A DNA stretch of 64,000 nucleotides from Micromonospora pisi (GCF_003633685.1 NZ_RBKT01000001.1:1054001-1118000); one strand, 5' to 3'; shown: positions 9,522-18,995, counted from the stretch's first letter. Numbers and translations are program-made. Notes: a model not told the origin generated them from the sequence alone.

Positions 9522-10503
9522 CCACTGACCGAGACCCGATCCCCGAATCGAGTCGACCTCTCATCGGCTAGGCCGCGTTTCAGATGTGCCCAGGCGCCCT
9601 CGGTCGGGTTCAGGTCGGGGGCGTAGGCAGGTAGCCGGATCACGGTCAGCCAGTTCCGGGCGGCGATGAGTGCGCGCACCGCGGCGCTGACGTGCGTGTC
9701 CAAGTTGTCCCAGACCAGGATGATCGGGGCCCGTAGACGCTGGTGGACCTGGTCGAGCAGATTCGCATAGTCGGTCTCGGAGAAACTGCTGCGCTCACCC
9801 TTACGGCCGCGGTGGGTAATGGTGCGCCACACGAACCTGCCCCGCTCGCCGGGCTTGAGACAGACCAGGCCGGCGATCGAGACCCGACCGGAGCCCTTGC
9901 CCGACACCCCACCCCGACCACCGGAGTACGCCCACGCCTGGCCCACGTCTTGGCTTTCGGCGGTCGCAGGGTCTGACCCGCCTCGTCCTGGAAGCAGATC
10001 CACGCACTCCGCGCCCGCCGCTAGTACCGCTGGCCAGCGGCGCCGCCGCCACCCGGCGATCTGCTCCGGGTCACGTTCGACCGGCCGCCGGGCAGGTACC
10101 TGGACGGTGTAGCCGATGCGGTGCAGCAGGTAGGACACCCCGCGCAGGGTGTAGTCGACCCCGAACAGTTGGTGAATCACCTCAGCGATGCGAGCGAGGG
10201 TCCACCGCTGGTCCGCCCAGCCCCGTCCGGCCGGGCCGGCGTCAGTACCTCGGTCAACTGGCGGAGTTGTTCGTCGGTGAGTTTGCACGTTGACCCGCCC
10301 GCCCCGGTCGAGGCCAACGCCTCGTCGCCGCCGGCTTTCCACGTACGCCGCCACTGTCGTACCGACTTCTCCGACACCCGCAGTCGGGCCGCGACCCGCG
10401 CGGTCGACTCGTCGTGCCCGAACATCTCGGCCGCTTGCCGGCGTACCGCTTCTCGACGCTGCCGACCAGCCTCGCTCAGACCACCACCATCGGGATACCT
10501 CAC
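9518..10503 (-). mobile_element. IS630-family transposase, frameshifted (pseudogene)
   Basis: The coding parts of an IS630 transposase lie in at least three frames. 10503 to about 10240 carries the N-terminal helix-turn-helix part (ARLRVSEKSVRQWRRTWKAG). From about 10240 a second frame continues (WTLARIAEVIHQLFGVDYTLRG). About 10020-9915 the DDE segment is found only in the third frame (CFQDEAGQTLRPPKAKTWAR). From about 9915 the second frame resumes with VSGKGSGRVSIAGL, VWDNLDTHV and the terminal YAPDLNPTEGAWAHLKR. One programmed frameshift is normal for some IS630 elements, but three switches plus a shortened C-terminus imply decay. Terminal inverted repeats were not identified. It lies between the MocR gene and an epoxide-hydrolase-like gene. 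Confidence 0.75.
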
Positions 10504-10601
10504 CCCGCAGGTCTAGATGATCGATCCGGGCTACGTCCGTGCGACACGCCGAGGATCCTCCACAACAGACCTCAGCCTTTCAATCTCTGTAGCCGCTCAC
10601 C

Positions 10602-10639
10602 ATGGCCGGCCGCCTCGTCCGGCTACCTGCGGCGGCCAT
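10602..10639. terminator. Imperfect hairpin downstream of the alpha/beta hydrolase gene
   Basis: ATGGCCGGCCGC (10602-10613) pairs with GCGGCGGCCAT (10629-10639) with one bulged base. It lies 78 nt past the stop codon of the minus-strand hydrolase gene and could terminate it; alternatively it is part of the IS630 flank. The rest of 10504-10716 shows no gene. Confidence 0.25.
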
Positions 10640-10716
10640 CGCAGAGCGGGCGGATGCGCGCGGATCACGGCTAAAGCGGACGTCGTAAGCCGCACGTCTT
10701 TTGGTGGCGCGACGAG

Positions 10717-11592
10717 TCAGGCCGGCTGGAGGAATTGCAGGAGCCGGGTGGTAAGTTCGGCTGGCTGTTCTTCGAAGATCCAGTGGCCGGAATTCTCGAT
10801 GACGCCGCCGCTTACCGTCGTGGCGTACTGCGTGGCCTGGGTGGTTACTGCCTCCGCGAGGCTGGCGCGGGCGCCGAGGGCGAGTACCGGCATGTCGAGT
10901 TTCGTCTTGCCGTACTCGGCGTTGTCGGCGATGTCTTGGGGTAGGGCTCGGAAGTATTCGAAGCTGGCCCGCAGGTGAGCGTCGTCTTGCAGGTACCGGG
11001 CGTATTCGTCGACATCGTCGTCGCCGATGCCGTTCTCCTGAACTCGCATCGAATCGGTGAAGCGCTCGACCCAGAGGGCTTCCCGACCGTTCACAATTTG
11101 TTCCGGCAGCCCGTTCCGGAGGCTGAAGAAGCCGTAGTTCCATGCGGCCGGCCCGTTCGGTGTCAGTGCTGGTGCCTGGTAGAGGCTCTGGTCGGGGATG
11201 GGTGCCTCCGCGAGTACGAGCTTGCTCACCTGATCGGGGTGGACGGCGGCGTAGGCGTACGCGACCATGGCGCCGATGTCATGGCCGACGAGGCTGACGT
11301 CTTGTTCGAGGCCGAGTTGGCTGAGAAGCCCGTACACGTCGCCGGCGAGTGTCTTCTTGTCATAGCCCCCTGCCGGGGCGTCACTGCCACCAGCTCCCCG
11401 CAGATCGGGGGCGATGACCGTGTAGTGCCTGGCAAGCTCCGGCAGCACCTTCCGCCACATGTACCACGTTTGTGGATAGCCGTGCAGTAGCACCAGCGTG
11501 CTGCCCCGACCCCCGCGAATGTAGTTGATCGTCAGGTTACCGACACGCGCGGTCTGCTCGGTGAACGACTCCGGAACCCGCTTGCCGCCCAT
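10717..11592 (-). CDS. Epoxide-hydrolase-like alpha/beta hydrolase (cytoplasmic paralogue)
   Basis: A 291-aa alpha/beta-fold enzyme. The oxyanion-hole motif is HGYPQTW (residues 37-43), the nucleophile is Asp105 in VGHDIGAMVAY rather than Ser, and the catalytic His is in ENSGHWIFEE. Asp nucleophile plus HGYP fits epoxide hydrolases and fluoroacetate dehalogenase-like enzymes that hydrolyse epoxides or C-halogen bonds through an alkyl-enzyme ester. The ATG at 11592 is preferred; a further 25 residues upstream look non-homologous. No signal peptide is seen. It is strikingly similar in its active-site regions to the exported enzyme at 18996-20003, including DLRGAGGSDAPA and YDKKTLA. The substrate is unknown. 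Confidence 0.8.
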   Translation of the reverse strand: MGGKRVPESFTEQTARVGNLTINYIRGGRGSTLVLLHGYPQTWYMWRKVLPELARHYTVIAPDLRGAGGSDAPAGGYDKKTLAGDVYGLLSQLGLEQDVSLVGHDIGAMVAYAYAAVHPDQVSKLVLAEAPIPDQSLYQAPALTPNGPAAWNYGFFSLRNGLPEQIVNGREALWVERFTDSMRVQENGIGDDDVDEYARYLQDDAHLRASFEYFRALPQDIADNAEYGKTKLDMPVLALGARASLAEAVTTQATQYATTVSGGVIENSGHWIFEEQPAELTTRLLQFLQPA

Positions 11593-12005
11593 ATGGCCAC
11601 ACCCTCTCCCGACATACGCGGTCGCTGGGCTACCCGTCCCCCGGGCCGATACACACCCCCCCGGCACGGGCGGGCGCCCGGGTATGTCGCTGCGTTCGTT
11701 GGGCCAGGGTTCGGGCGCGACGGACGGCCATGCGCTTACCGGCCGGAGATGGGTCCAGTCGGGGCCACCGCGACTTCAGCGTCCGGGAGGCGGTAGAACC
11801 CGATGCCGCCCCGAAATCTTCCATTCACCGTGTGACCGCTTCCGACATGGGACCCGGTGTGTCGGCTCTGTCCAGAACTGGATCACGTCCGGGCGGGTTT
11901 TCGCGGATGTGCGGCAGCGATCCGATTCTGGCGGTTAGCCTGCTGGTAGGAGGCTTGTGTCGCCCAAGGCGCTGTCAGTGGTGGCGAGTCCGAAGGGCGG
12001 CGGTG
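11593..12005. other. Divergent intergenic region
   Basis: About 410 nt between the divergent hydrolase and ThDP-enzyme genes. Apparent reading frames here have no recognisable domain. It should contain both promoters, but no convincing -35/-10 pair or operator was found. Confidence 0.5.
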
Positions 12006-13574
12006 ATGAACGGGGCGGAGTCGCTACTGCGAACCCTCGCTGACGCGGGAGTCGAGGTCTGCTTCGCCAATCCGGGCACGACCGAGCTGAAGCTGGTCGG
12101 TGCGTTGGAGGCGGTGCCGCAGGTACGCGCGGTCCTCGGCCTGTTCGAGGGTGTGGTCACCGGTGCGGCGGACGGGTACGCGCGGATGGCGGGCAAGCCC
12201 GCCGCGACGCTGCTGCATCTCGGACCGGGCCTCGGCCATGGCCTGCCGAACCTGCACAACGCCCGCCGGGCCAACTCGCCGATCGTGAACATCGTCGGCG
12301 ACCACCCGACGCACCACAAGTCATACGACCCTCCGCTGGAATCCGACATCGACACCGTCGCCCGCTCACTTCGGGGCCCTGTCCGTCGGCCAGAGAACGT
12401 CGCCGGCGTGAGCCAGGACGCAGTCTCAACACTCACCGAAGCACTCGAACCACCCGGCCAGATCGCCACCCTGATCATGCCCGCCGACGTCTCGTGGTCC
12501 GACGGTGTGGCCGCCGATGCCGACGGGGGTCGACCGGTTGTGCTCGCCCGGCCGATGCCCACGGTCAAACCCGCAGTAATCAAGCGGATCGCCGAGCTAC
12601 TACGCGGCCAAGACGAGTCGGCGCTGATCATCGGCGGCCCAGCGGGACGGGCGGCGGGACTGTGCGCGGCAAGCCGAATCGCCGCCGCCACCGGTGCCCG
12701 AGTCTTCCTGGAACTCCACTCGGCTCGGGTGGAACACGGGGCGGGACTGCCCTCGTTCCCGCATCTCGGCTTCTATCCCGATCAAGTCTTGCGGCAGCTC
12801 GACGGGGTACGGCACGTGATCGTCGCCGGCGCCCCCGCGCCGATGGCATTCTTCGCCTATCCCGGCAAGCCGAGCTGCCTGGTCCCCGATGACGCGCAGA
12901 CCCACGTCCTCGCCGAAGTCGGCGAAGACGCAACCGAAGCATTGGCCGCGCTCGCCGACCTGGTCGCCTCCGACCACGAGCCGGAACTGGTCAAGCCGAG
13001 TCGTCCGGCGATGCCGGCCGGCCCGCTCACCGTCGAGACCTGGCCGGCGGTGATCGGCGCCCTCCTGCCAGAGAACGCGATCGTCGTGGACGAGACCATT
13101 AGCTCCGGCAGTGGGCTGCACGCCGCCACCGCCGGCGCGCCGCGCCACGACGTCCTGCAGGTATGCGGCGGCGCGATGGGCGGGGGGATGCCACTGGCCA
13201 TCGGTGCCGCCGTCGCCGCACCGCACCGGCCGGTGATCGCCCTGGAGGCCGACGGCTGCGCCGTCTACACCCTCTCCGCGCTCTGGACCCAGGCGCGCGA
13301 ACGCCTGAACATCACCAACGTGATCCTGAACAACCGCTCCTACGCGATTCTCAGGCAGGATTGGCAGCGCCTCGGAGCCGGCGCGTCGGACCCGCACACC
13401 AACGCGCTGCTGGACCTCGCCAACCCGGACATCGACTTCGTTGGGCTCGCCCGCGCGTTCGGTGTCCCCGGCAGCCGCGCCTCCACCGCGGAGGAACTGG
13501 CCGAACAGTTCAACCAGGCGATCGCCGAGCCGGGTCCACACCTGATCGAGGCGCTCATCCCGCCCATCGCCTGA
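12006..13574 (+). CDS. Thiamine diphosphate-dependent enzyme, acetolactate synthase large-subunit type
   Basis: A 522-aa protein with the three-domain layout of the ThDP decarboxylase/carboligase family: PYR domain (FANPGTTELKLVGAL, then the catalytic Glu region LGLFEGVVTGAADGYARM), a central nucleotide-fold domain and a C-terminal PP domain with the cofactor motif ADGCAVYT ending about 25 residues later in NN (ILNNRSYAIL). It resembles the acetolactate synthase-like/benzoylformate decarboxylase-like actinobacterial group; the exact reaction (2-keto acid decarboxylation or carboligation) is not settled. The ATG at 12006 gives the usual family length, and upstream in-frame codons look non-coding. 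There is no ilvN-type small subunit next to it, which argues against a housekeeping branched-chain role. Confidence 0.8.
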   Translation: MNGAESLLRTLADAGVEVCFANPGTTELKLVGALEAVPQVRAVLGLFEGVVTGAADGYARMAGKPAATLLHLGPGLGHGLPNLHNARRANSPIVNIVGDHPTHHKSYDPPLESDIDTVARSLRGPVRRPENVAGVSQDAVSTLTEALEPPGQIATLIMPADVSWSDGVAADADGGRPVVLARPMPTVKPAVIKRIAELLRGQDESALIIGGPAGRAAGLCAASRIAAATGARVFLELHSARVEHGAGLPSFPHLGFYPDQVLRQLDGVRHVIVAGAPAPMAFFAYPGKPSCLVPDDAQTHVLAEVGEDATEALAALADLVASDHEPELVKPSRPAMPAGPLTVETWPAVIGALLPENAIVVDETISSGSGLHAATAGAPRHDVLQVCGGAMGGGMPLAIGAAVAAPHRPVIALEADGCAVYTLSALWTQARERLNITNVILNNRSYAILRQDWQRLGAGASDPHTNALLDLANPDIDFVGLARAFGVPGSRASTAEELAEQFNQAIAEPGPHLIEALIPPIA

Positions 13575-13730
13575 CCGAGCGGCGAGGCTGGCCGGCAGGC
13601 CACCGCCGAACCGCCGGCAGCAACCGCCCGAATCCCTCGTCTGCCACGCTCCGCTCTGAATGAGCCCCGGGCGAAGTGTCTTGTCCGGCATGATTTGAGG
13701 GGCCGGCCAGCACCGGAGGGGGGCGGCGGC

Positions 13731-14339
13731 ATGGACGAGGACGCGCGCAAGCAGGCGCTGCTCACTGCCCTGACGACCGAGCACTTCGTGCTGCAGACCT
13801 CTCGCAGCGCCACGATCACCGAGTCCGTCGGGCGGGCGACGGTGTTCATGTCGCTGCTCTCCGCCTCGCTGATCGGGCTGGGCTTCGTCTCCAGCAGCGC
13901 TCAACTGATCAAGCCGTACCTCGGCGCTGTGCTGCCGACACTGGTGATCACCGGGCTGCTGACCTTCGGCCGGCTGGTCCAGACCATGCGGGAGAACTCG
14001 CTGGACCTCCAGCGCATCCAGCGCATCCGCTCCTACTACCATCACCAACTCGCCGGCGAGCACACTTTCTTCGCCGACTCCGCGACCGACGAGGGCGGCA
14101 AGCAGGCGGTCGGAGCCGCGGTCGCCAGCAGACCCGTTCGCTGGCAGCTGCTGCTGACCACCGCGGCGATGGTCGGCGCGGTCAACGCACTGCTGATCGG
14201 CCTAAGCGTGACCCTGTTGACCGGATTACTGAGCAGATCGATCGGGTTGGCGATTGTACTCGGTGCGGTGGTGGCAGTGGTCGCCTTCACGGCACAGGTC
14301 GTTTACATCAACCGGACCTCGATCTGGCTGGCAAATTAG
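13731..14339 (+). CDS. Hypothetical membrane protein with two helix pairs
   Basis: A 202-aa protein starting at an ATG preceded by GGAGGGGG. It has two helix pairs: residues ~38-60 and ~65-88, then ~140-162 and ~167-190. A soluble stretch between them carries RIQRIRSYYHHQLAG. I recognise no functional motif. The first hydrophobic pair follows a cytoplasmic helix containing TTEHFVLQTSRSATITES. It stands alone, 156 nt after the ThDP enzyme, and is followed at once by a broken ATPase gene. No function can be given. Confidence 0.7.
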   Translation: MDEDARKQALLTALTTEHFVLQTSRSATITESVGRATVFMSLLSASLIGLGFVSSSAQLIKPYLGAVLPTLVITGLLTFGRLVQTMRENSLDLQRIQRIRSYYHHQLAGEHTFFADSATDEGGKQAVGAAVASRPVRWQLLLTTAAMVGAVNALLIGLSVTLLTGLLSRSIGLAIVLGAVVAVVAFTAQVVYINRTSIWLAN

Positions 14340-14347
14340 GCGCCCCA

Positions 14348-14670
14348 AGTAGTCTGCTCCGCCTGGCCGACCACGGCATCCTCGCCGATAGGATCGCCGA
14401 GCAGCTCTGGATGACCGGACACGGAGTCAGTCCGGCCGAGCGGCGGTCGTGGAGGAACAGCCTCGCCGTCTTCGTTCAGGATCGCGCCGACGCGGGACTG
14501 GATCAGGTCGAGGTGCTGGTCGAATACGGGCTGCCGGTCACCAGTGAGCGGGCCGACGCGGTGCTCGTCGGCGCCCACTCGGAGACCGGCGAGGACTGGT
14601 ACGTCGTTGTCGAGCTAAGGCAGTGGTCGTAGGCCGAGTTCTACGAGGGCTCGAATCCTCGTCGGGCGGA
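14348..14670 (+). pseudogene. 5' fragment of a DUF2075-type ATPase gene, stopped and truncated
   Basis: The plus frame from 14348 reads SLLRLADHGILADRIAEQLW and continues through SPAERRSWRNSLAVF, VEVLVEYGLPVTSERADAV and ETGEDWYVVVELRQWS. This matches, from memory, the conserved N-terminus of actinobacterial DUF2075/Schlafen-like ATPases. A TAG at 14630-14632 interrupts the frame exactly where the family continues (AEFYEGS follows the stop), consistent with a CAG-to-TAG change. The original start codon appears lost (AGT where a Met/Val would be expected), and the ATPase domains are missing before the LAL regulator. A dead remnant. Confidence 0.6.
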
Positions 14671-14731
14671 GAGGCCACCGGATTTCGGGCGCTCATGGCC
14701 CGACGGCGGGGCGCGGCGCGCGCTTCCTCCC

Positions 14732-14746
14732 GTCCCGTACCGGGAC
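14732..14746. terminator. Small hairpin after the LAL regulator gene
   Basis: GTCCCG-TAC-CGGGAC, 46 nt past the stop codon of the minus-strand LAL regulator. Short stem, no U-tract. Confidence 0.3.
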
Positions 14747-14791
14747 CGTGATGCTGACAAACTTACGAGGGGCGGTCGGGGAAAGCGTGCG

Positions 14792-17518
14792 TCAGATGAC
14801 GTGACCGCGGGCCATCACGGTGGCGAGGGCGGTACGCGAGCCGACGCCGAGCTTGGGGTAGATCCGGTACAGGTGGGTGCTGACCGTCCTGGGGGACACG
14901 AAGAGCCGGCCGGCGATCTCCCGGTTGCTCAGGCCCTGCGCCACCAGTAGGGCGACCTGCAGTTCCTGCGGAGTGAGCTGGTCAGCCCCGTCGGCGGGTC
15001 GGCGCCGAGTCTCGCCGGAGGCCCGTAGTTCCCGTTGGGCGCGGGCGGCCCAGGGGCGGGCGCCGAGCGCGTCGAAGGTGTCGGCGGCGGCGCGCAGTAT
15101 CGACCGGGCTGCGGCCGGCTGGCGACGCCGGAGCCGGGTGCCGTAGGCGAGCTGGAGGCGGGATCGTTCGAAGGGCCATGCGGTGAGATTGGTCTCGAGG
15201 GCGGCCCGCAGCGCCACCTCGGCCTGCTCGTCCGGCGCCACCAGGGCCCGCGCGCAGCGCAGCGTCACCCGCAACTGTGGCGACGGGCCGGCTTCGTCGA
15301 TCGGCTCCAGCTCGCGGATCCGGGCCGCCACCTGGTCGTGCCGGTCGCAGTGCGCGCCGGCCTCGGCAAGATGGGCGATGACGGAGAACCGGACGTACGG
15401 GTGGTAGGAGGCCGAGGACGGATCGAAGACGGCGTCCAACTCGTCGTGGGCTTCGGCGTACCGTCCGTCGGCCAGGGCGGCGACGCCGCGGATGACCCGC
15501 ACCATGGCGAGCATGGTGTGTGCGCCGTTGGACAGCAGCGCCCGTTCGCATTCGTCGGCCATGGTGCGCGCGGTGTCGCTGTTGCCGCGTAACGCCTCCG
15601 CGTGCCCTTGGTTGAGCTTGTTGGGCAGCACGTAGTTGCGCTGCCGGGTCTCTCCGCCGAGCGCGTCGGCCTCGGCTGCCGCGGCGCGGGCGAGGGAGGC
15701 GTCGCCGAGCGCGACGGCATTCCACGCCTGGTAGGTCAGTGCCCAGGTGAGCGAGATGAGGTTCCCCTGCTGGCGGTTGAGCGCGACCGCCTCGGCGGCC
15801 AGCCGGGTAGCCGCTCCGAGTGCGCCGACCGCGGTCGCACCCGCCGCGAGCTCGGTCAGATCGATCCCGGACAGGTCCGGCCGCTCCAGCAGGGTAGCCA
15901 ACCGCTCGACGACCACGGCACCCCGTTCGACCGGCGCGATCAGGCCGAGCGTGGCGACCAGCCGAGGGGTCAGCGGGGTCAGCGCAGGCAGGTCGAGGCG
16001 GTCGAGCAGGGCGAGCCAGTCGTCCCGCAGCTCCTGGTCGAGGTTCGAGAAGTAGCCGCGCAGCGCGACGCGGGACAGGACGTCCAGGGCACAGTCGTGG
16101 TGACCGGACCGGCGCAGCCCTTCGGCAGCGGCGATATGGGTGGGCAGCCGCGCGGCAGCCGACCAACCGCCCTCGGCGACCTCCCGAAGCAACTGCAGCA
16201 CCACCTGGTCCTCGACCGACAGATCCTCGGGGACGATTGCCCGCAGGAGCTGGGCCGCATTCTCGTGGTCCGCGACCTCCAGCGTCATCTCCAAGGCCCG
16301 CAGCAGCAGGCTCGCGCGCCGACGGACGTCGCCGGTCAGCTGGGCGGCCCGGGCCCACAGCGGCGCTGCCGCACCGGCCGCACCGCGCTGACGTAGCCGG
16401 GCGGCGAGCTGGTCCACCTCGTCGGCGACCTGCTCGTCGGTGCCGACGGTGGCCGCCGCGCGGTGCCGGACCGCGCGTTCCGGGTCACTCGTCACCCGGG
16501 CAAGCGCGCTATGCGCCTGCTGCCGCTGGGAGCAGGTCGCCTCATGCTGGATCGCGGACCGCACCAGGGGATGCCGGAACCGGATCTGAAAGCTGTCGTC
16601 GATGTCCACCAGGCGGGCGGCGATCGCCGGCTCCACGTCCTCGACCGTCAGCGGAACGCCAGCCACCAGGGTCGCGGCGGCCATGATCTCGTCGAGCCGG
16701 TCGCCGTCGTCGAGCGCGGCGACCAGCAGCAGCGCGCGGGTCAGGACCGGCATCTCGGCGATTGACAGGCCGAAGGTCCGTTCCAGGCGGGTGGTCAGCG
16801 GCAACGAGGAGGACAGCAGCACCGTCTCGCCGGCACGCGTGACGGCCGCAGCCAGTTCCCCGATGGCAAGCGGGTTGCCGGCCGCCTCGGCCAGGATCCG
16901 TGCACGCAGCCGTGGATCCAGGCCCGGAGCCCGCTCGTCCAACACGGCCAGCGAGTGTTCCTCTGACAACGGCTCCACCTGCAGCTCCGCCACGGACATC
17001 CGGGCCAACCGAGCCTCGGTCTCCGGGCCGTCGCGCATCGCCAGGATCAGCGCGACCGGGTCGGTGGCCAGGCGTCGCCCGACGAACGCGAGGGCTTCCC
17101 AGCTCGGGGTGTCCAGCCACTGCGCGTCGTCCACCAGGATCAGCAGCGGTCGGTGCGCGGAGCGTGTGGTCAGCGCGTCGAGCAGCGCCAGTGAGAGCTG
17201 GAACTGGTAGTGGTCCAGGCTGCCGCCCACGGCCGGCGGCAGGCCGACACCGAGCAGCCCGACCAGCGTGTGCGCTGCCGCGAACGGCAGTCGCCACTCC
17301 GCCTGCACCCCGACCAGCGTCAGCGTTTCGATCCCGCGGCTCGCCGCCTCCTGTCCGACTGCGGTGAGCAGTGAAGACTTACCGATCCCCGCCCCGCCGC
17401 GCACGACAAACACACCACCCCCGTCGGGCAGCCCCTCCACAAGCCGCCGGAGAACGGCGAACTCCGGCTCGCGTCCCCAGATGATCTGCCTCACCAGTGA
17501 AGGATTGCCCCCGGTCAT
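14792..17518 (-). CDS. LAL-family (large ATP-binding LuxR) transcriptional regulator
   Basis: A 908-aa STAND-type regulator: N-terminal AAA module with Walker A GGAGIGKSSLL and Walker B LLILVDDAQWLD, a long helical TPR-like sensor region, and a C-terminal LuxR helix-turn-helix (LTPQELQVALLVAQGLSNREI then SPRTVSTHLYRIY). The ATG at 17518 begins MTGGNPSLVRQIIWGRE, right at the start of the AAA domain. An earlier frame start (17590) would run through a 54-bp palindrome, so 17518 is preferred. It is divergent from the Tat-exported MBL hydrolase and epoxide-hydrolase-like pair, its probable targets. LALs act as nucleotide-switched activators, often of catabolic or secondary-metabolite genes. Confidence 0.9.
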   Translation of the reverse strand: MTGGNPSLVRQIIWGREPEFAVLRRLVEGLPDGGGVFVVRGGAGIGKSSLLTAVGQEAASRGIETLTLVGVQAEWRLPFAAAHTLVGLLGVGLPPAVGGSLDHYQFQLSLALLDALTTRSAHRPLLILVDDAQWLDTPSWEALAFVGRRLATDPVALILAMRDGPETEARLARMSVAELQVEPLSEEHSLAVLDERAPGLDPRLRARILAEAAGNPLAIGELAAAVTRAGETVLLSSSLPLTTRLERTFGLSIAEMPVLTRALLLVAALDDGDRLDEIMAAATLVAGVPLTVEDVEPAIAARLVDIDDSFQIRFRHPLVRSAIQHEATCSQRQQAHSALARVTSDPERAVRHRAAATVGTDEQVADEVDQLAARLRQRGAAGAAAPLWARAAQLTGDVRRRASLLLRALEMTLEVADHENAAQLLRAIVPEDLSVEDQVVLQLLREVAEGGWSAAARLPTHIAAAEGLRRSGHHDCALDVLSRVALRGYFSNLDQELRDDWLALLDRLDLPALTPLTPRLVATLGLIAPVERGAVVVERLATLLERPDLSGIDLTELAAGATAVGALGAATRLAAEAVALNRQQGNLISLTWALTYQAWNAVALGDASLARAAAAEADALGGETRQRNYVLPNKLNQGHAEALRGNSDTARTMADECERALLSNGAHTMLAMVRVIRGVAALADGRYAEAHDELDAVFDPSSASYHPYVRFSVIAHLAEAGAHCDRHDQVAARIRELEPIDEAGPSPQLRVTLRCARALVAPDEQAEVALRAALETNLTAWPFERSRLQLAYGTRLRRRQPAAARSILRAAADTFDALGARPWAARAQRELRASGETRRRPADGADQLTPQELQVALLVAQGLSNREIAGRLFVSPRTVSTHLYRIYPKLGVGSRTALATVMARGHVI

Positions 17519-17527
17519 GGCCAGCCA

Positions 17528-17581
17528 GGGAGAGCCACTGCTCGGAGTGTGACCCGTCACAATCCGAGCAGCGGCTCTCCC
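17528..17581. promoter_or_regulatory. 54-bp nested palindrome in front of the LAL regulator
   Basis: A 19-bp outer arm (17528-17546) is mirrored by 17563-17581 with a single mismatch. Inside, TGTGAC-CC-GTCACA (17548-17561) is a perfect inner dyad on the same axis (17554.5). It begins 10 bp from the LAL ATG and about 300 bp from the divergent MBL gene. It could be an operator for a dimeric or tetrameric regulator or a strong 5'-UTR hairpin. The remaining 17582-17884 shows no gene. Confidence 0.6.
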
Positions 17582-17884
17582 AAAGGGCACGCGAACCTCG
17601 ACATTCTGCCCATCGGTCGGCTACGTACCGTGCGCTCCGGGTGGCGGCTGCTCCGCCTTCGTGGCGGCGTCCGACCTGGCCGGCGGGGGCCGCAGGTGCC
17701 CCGGTCCGATGCCGCAGCGAGCCTCCCATGTCGAATGACGCAGGTCATGCCGGGCAGACCCCACATCTACGTCAGACGACGTATGCAAGCCGACCCGGCG
17801 AATTCCTATCCTTCTCAGCGATTGACGGGGTTAAGAGCTGCGGTGACCTGGCGCGTGGCGGCCCTGCTTGTGGAAGGACGTGTC

Positions 17885-18973
17885 ATGACGACCGGGCGCG
17901 AACACTCCGAGTCCACCAGGCGGCGAACCTTACTGAAAGGGGCGGTGGTCGCTGCTGTGCCTGCGGCGACGGGGCTGCTCGGTGGAAGTCTGGCGTACTC
18001 CGGCAGCGCGAGTGCGGCGGACACGCTGCCGGAGTACGCGCCGGTGCCCGCATCCTCGATCGGGCCGGCGCTGAACGCCGCCGGGTACCACGTCGGCCGG
18101 ATCCGGGGAAACCTCTACTGGGTGACCGACGCCTATTACCAGGCGATGTTCCTGACCACCCGGGAAGGCGTCGTGCTCGTCGACGCACCGCCCACGATCG
18201 GACACAACCTGCTGCGGGCCATCGACGACGTCACCCAGGCCAACGACATGCCCAGCAAGGTCACGCACCTGGTCTACTCCCACTCGCACGCCGACCACAT
18301 CGGCGCCTCGGCCATCCTGGGCAAGGACGTGGTACGCATCGGGCATACGGAGACCCGCCGACTGCTCCTTCTCGACCGGGACCCCAACAGGCCGGTGCCG
18401 ACGGAAACGTTCGACCACCGATACGTTCTGAAGGTGGGCGGCGAGCGGCTGGAACTCGCCCACCACGGCCCGAACCACTCGCCCGACAACATCTTCGTCT
18501 ACGCACCCGCGCAGCGGACCCTCATGGTCGTGGACGTGCTCTACCCGGGATGGGTGCCGTTCAAGAACCTCGCCGTCTCCCAGGACATCCCCGCCTGGGT
18601 GAAGGCGCACGACGTGGCGATGGAGTACCCGTGGCAGACCCTGGTCGGCGGCCACCTCGGGCGCCTCGGTGTCCGTGCCGACGGCGACATCCAGAGGCAG
18701 TACATGGCCGACCTCGACGCAGCGGTCCGCAACGCCTCGGCGACGTTGGACCCCACGCCCTACTTCCACAAATACGGGCCGAGCGGCAACTCGTGGGCGA
18801 TCTTCAAGACGTACCTCGATGCCGTCGCCCGCCAAGCCGCTGAGCCGGTGGTCGCCAAGTACACCGGCACCCTCGCCGCCGCCGATGTCTTCACCGTCGA
18901 CAACGCCTTCGCACTGCTGGAGTCCCAGCGGATCGACGGTGGACTCCTGGGCCCCTTCGGCGTCCACCCGTAA
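17885..18973 (+). CDS. Tat-exported metallo-beta-lactamase-fold hydrolase
   Basis: A 362-aa protein. A twin-arginine signal (TRRRTLLKGAVVAAVPAATG, ending near ASA) directs folded export. The MBL fold follows with the metal motif HSHADH in THLVYSHSHADHIGAS, later His ligands in the ELAHHGPNHSPDN region, and GGHLGR. The spacing suits the broad hydrolase group that includes quinoprotein-relay and alkylsulfatase-like members; the substrate is unknown. A GGAAGGA ribosome site precedes the ATG. The next gene, an exported epoxide-hydrolase-like enzyme, begins 22 nt downstream, so the two extracytoplasmic hydrolases are co-expressed and likely act on one pathway. Control by the divergent LAL protein is likely. 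Confidence 0.85.
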   Translation: MTTGREHSESTRRRTLLKGAVVAAVPAATGLLGGSLAYSGSASAADTLPEYAPVPASSIGPALNAAGYHVGRIRGNLYWVTDAYYQAMFLTTREGVVLVDAPPTIGHNLLRAIDDVTQANDMPSKVTHLVYSHSHADHIGASAILGKDVVRIGHTETRRLLLLDRDPNRPVPTETFDHRYVLKVGGERLELAHHGPNHSPDNIFVYAPAQRTLMVVDVLYPGWVPFKNLAVSQDIPAWVKAHDVAMEYPWQTLVGGHLGRLGVRADGDIQRQYMADLDAAVRNASATLDPTPYFHKYGPSGNSWAIFKTYLDAVARQAAEPVVAKYTGTLAAADVFTVDNAFALLESQRIDGGLLGPFGVHP

Positions 18974-18995
18974 CCAACACTGAAAGTGCAGGCTG

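Noticed and set aside
12600-14063. 487-codon minus-strand frame over the ThDP enzyme and membrane protein genes
   Set aside because: It covers two plus-strand genes with strong motifs and has no recognisable domain itself.
14644-14680. T-arm-like ACGAGG-GCTCGAAT-CCTCGT suggesting a second tRNA fragment
   Set aside because: Only one arm matches and the sequence also fits the DUF2075 remnant reading frame; too little to call a tRNA.
17497-18843. 448-codon plus frame overlapping the MBL hydrolase
   Set aside because: Different frame from the Tat signal and HSHADH motif; Arg/Gly-rich with no domain.
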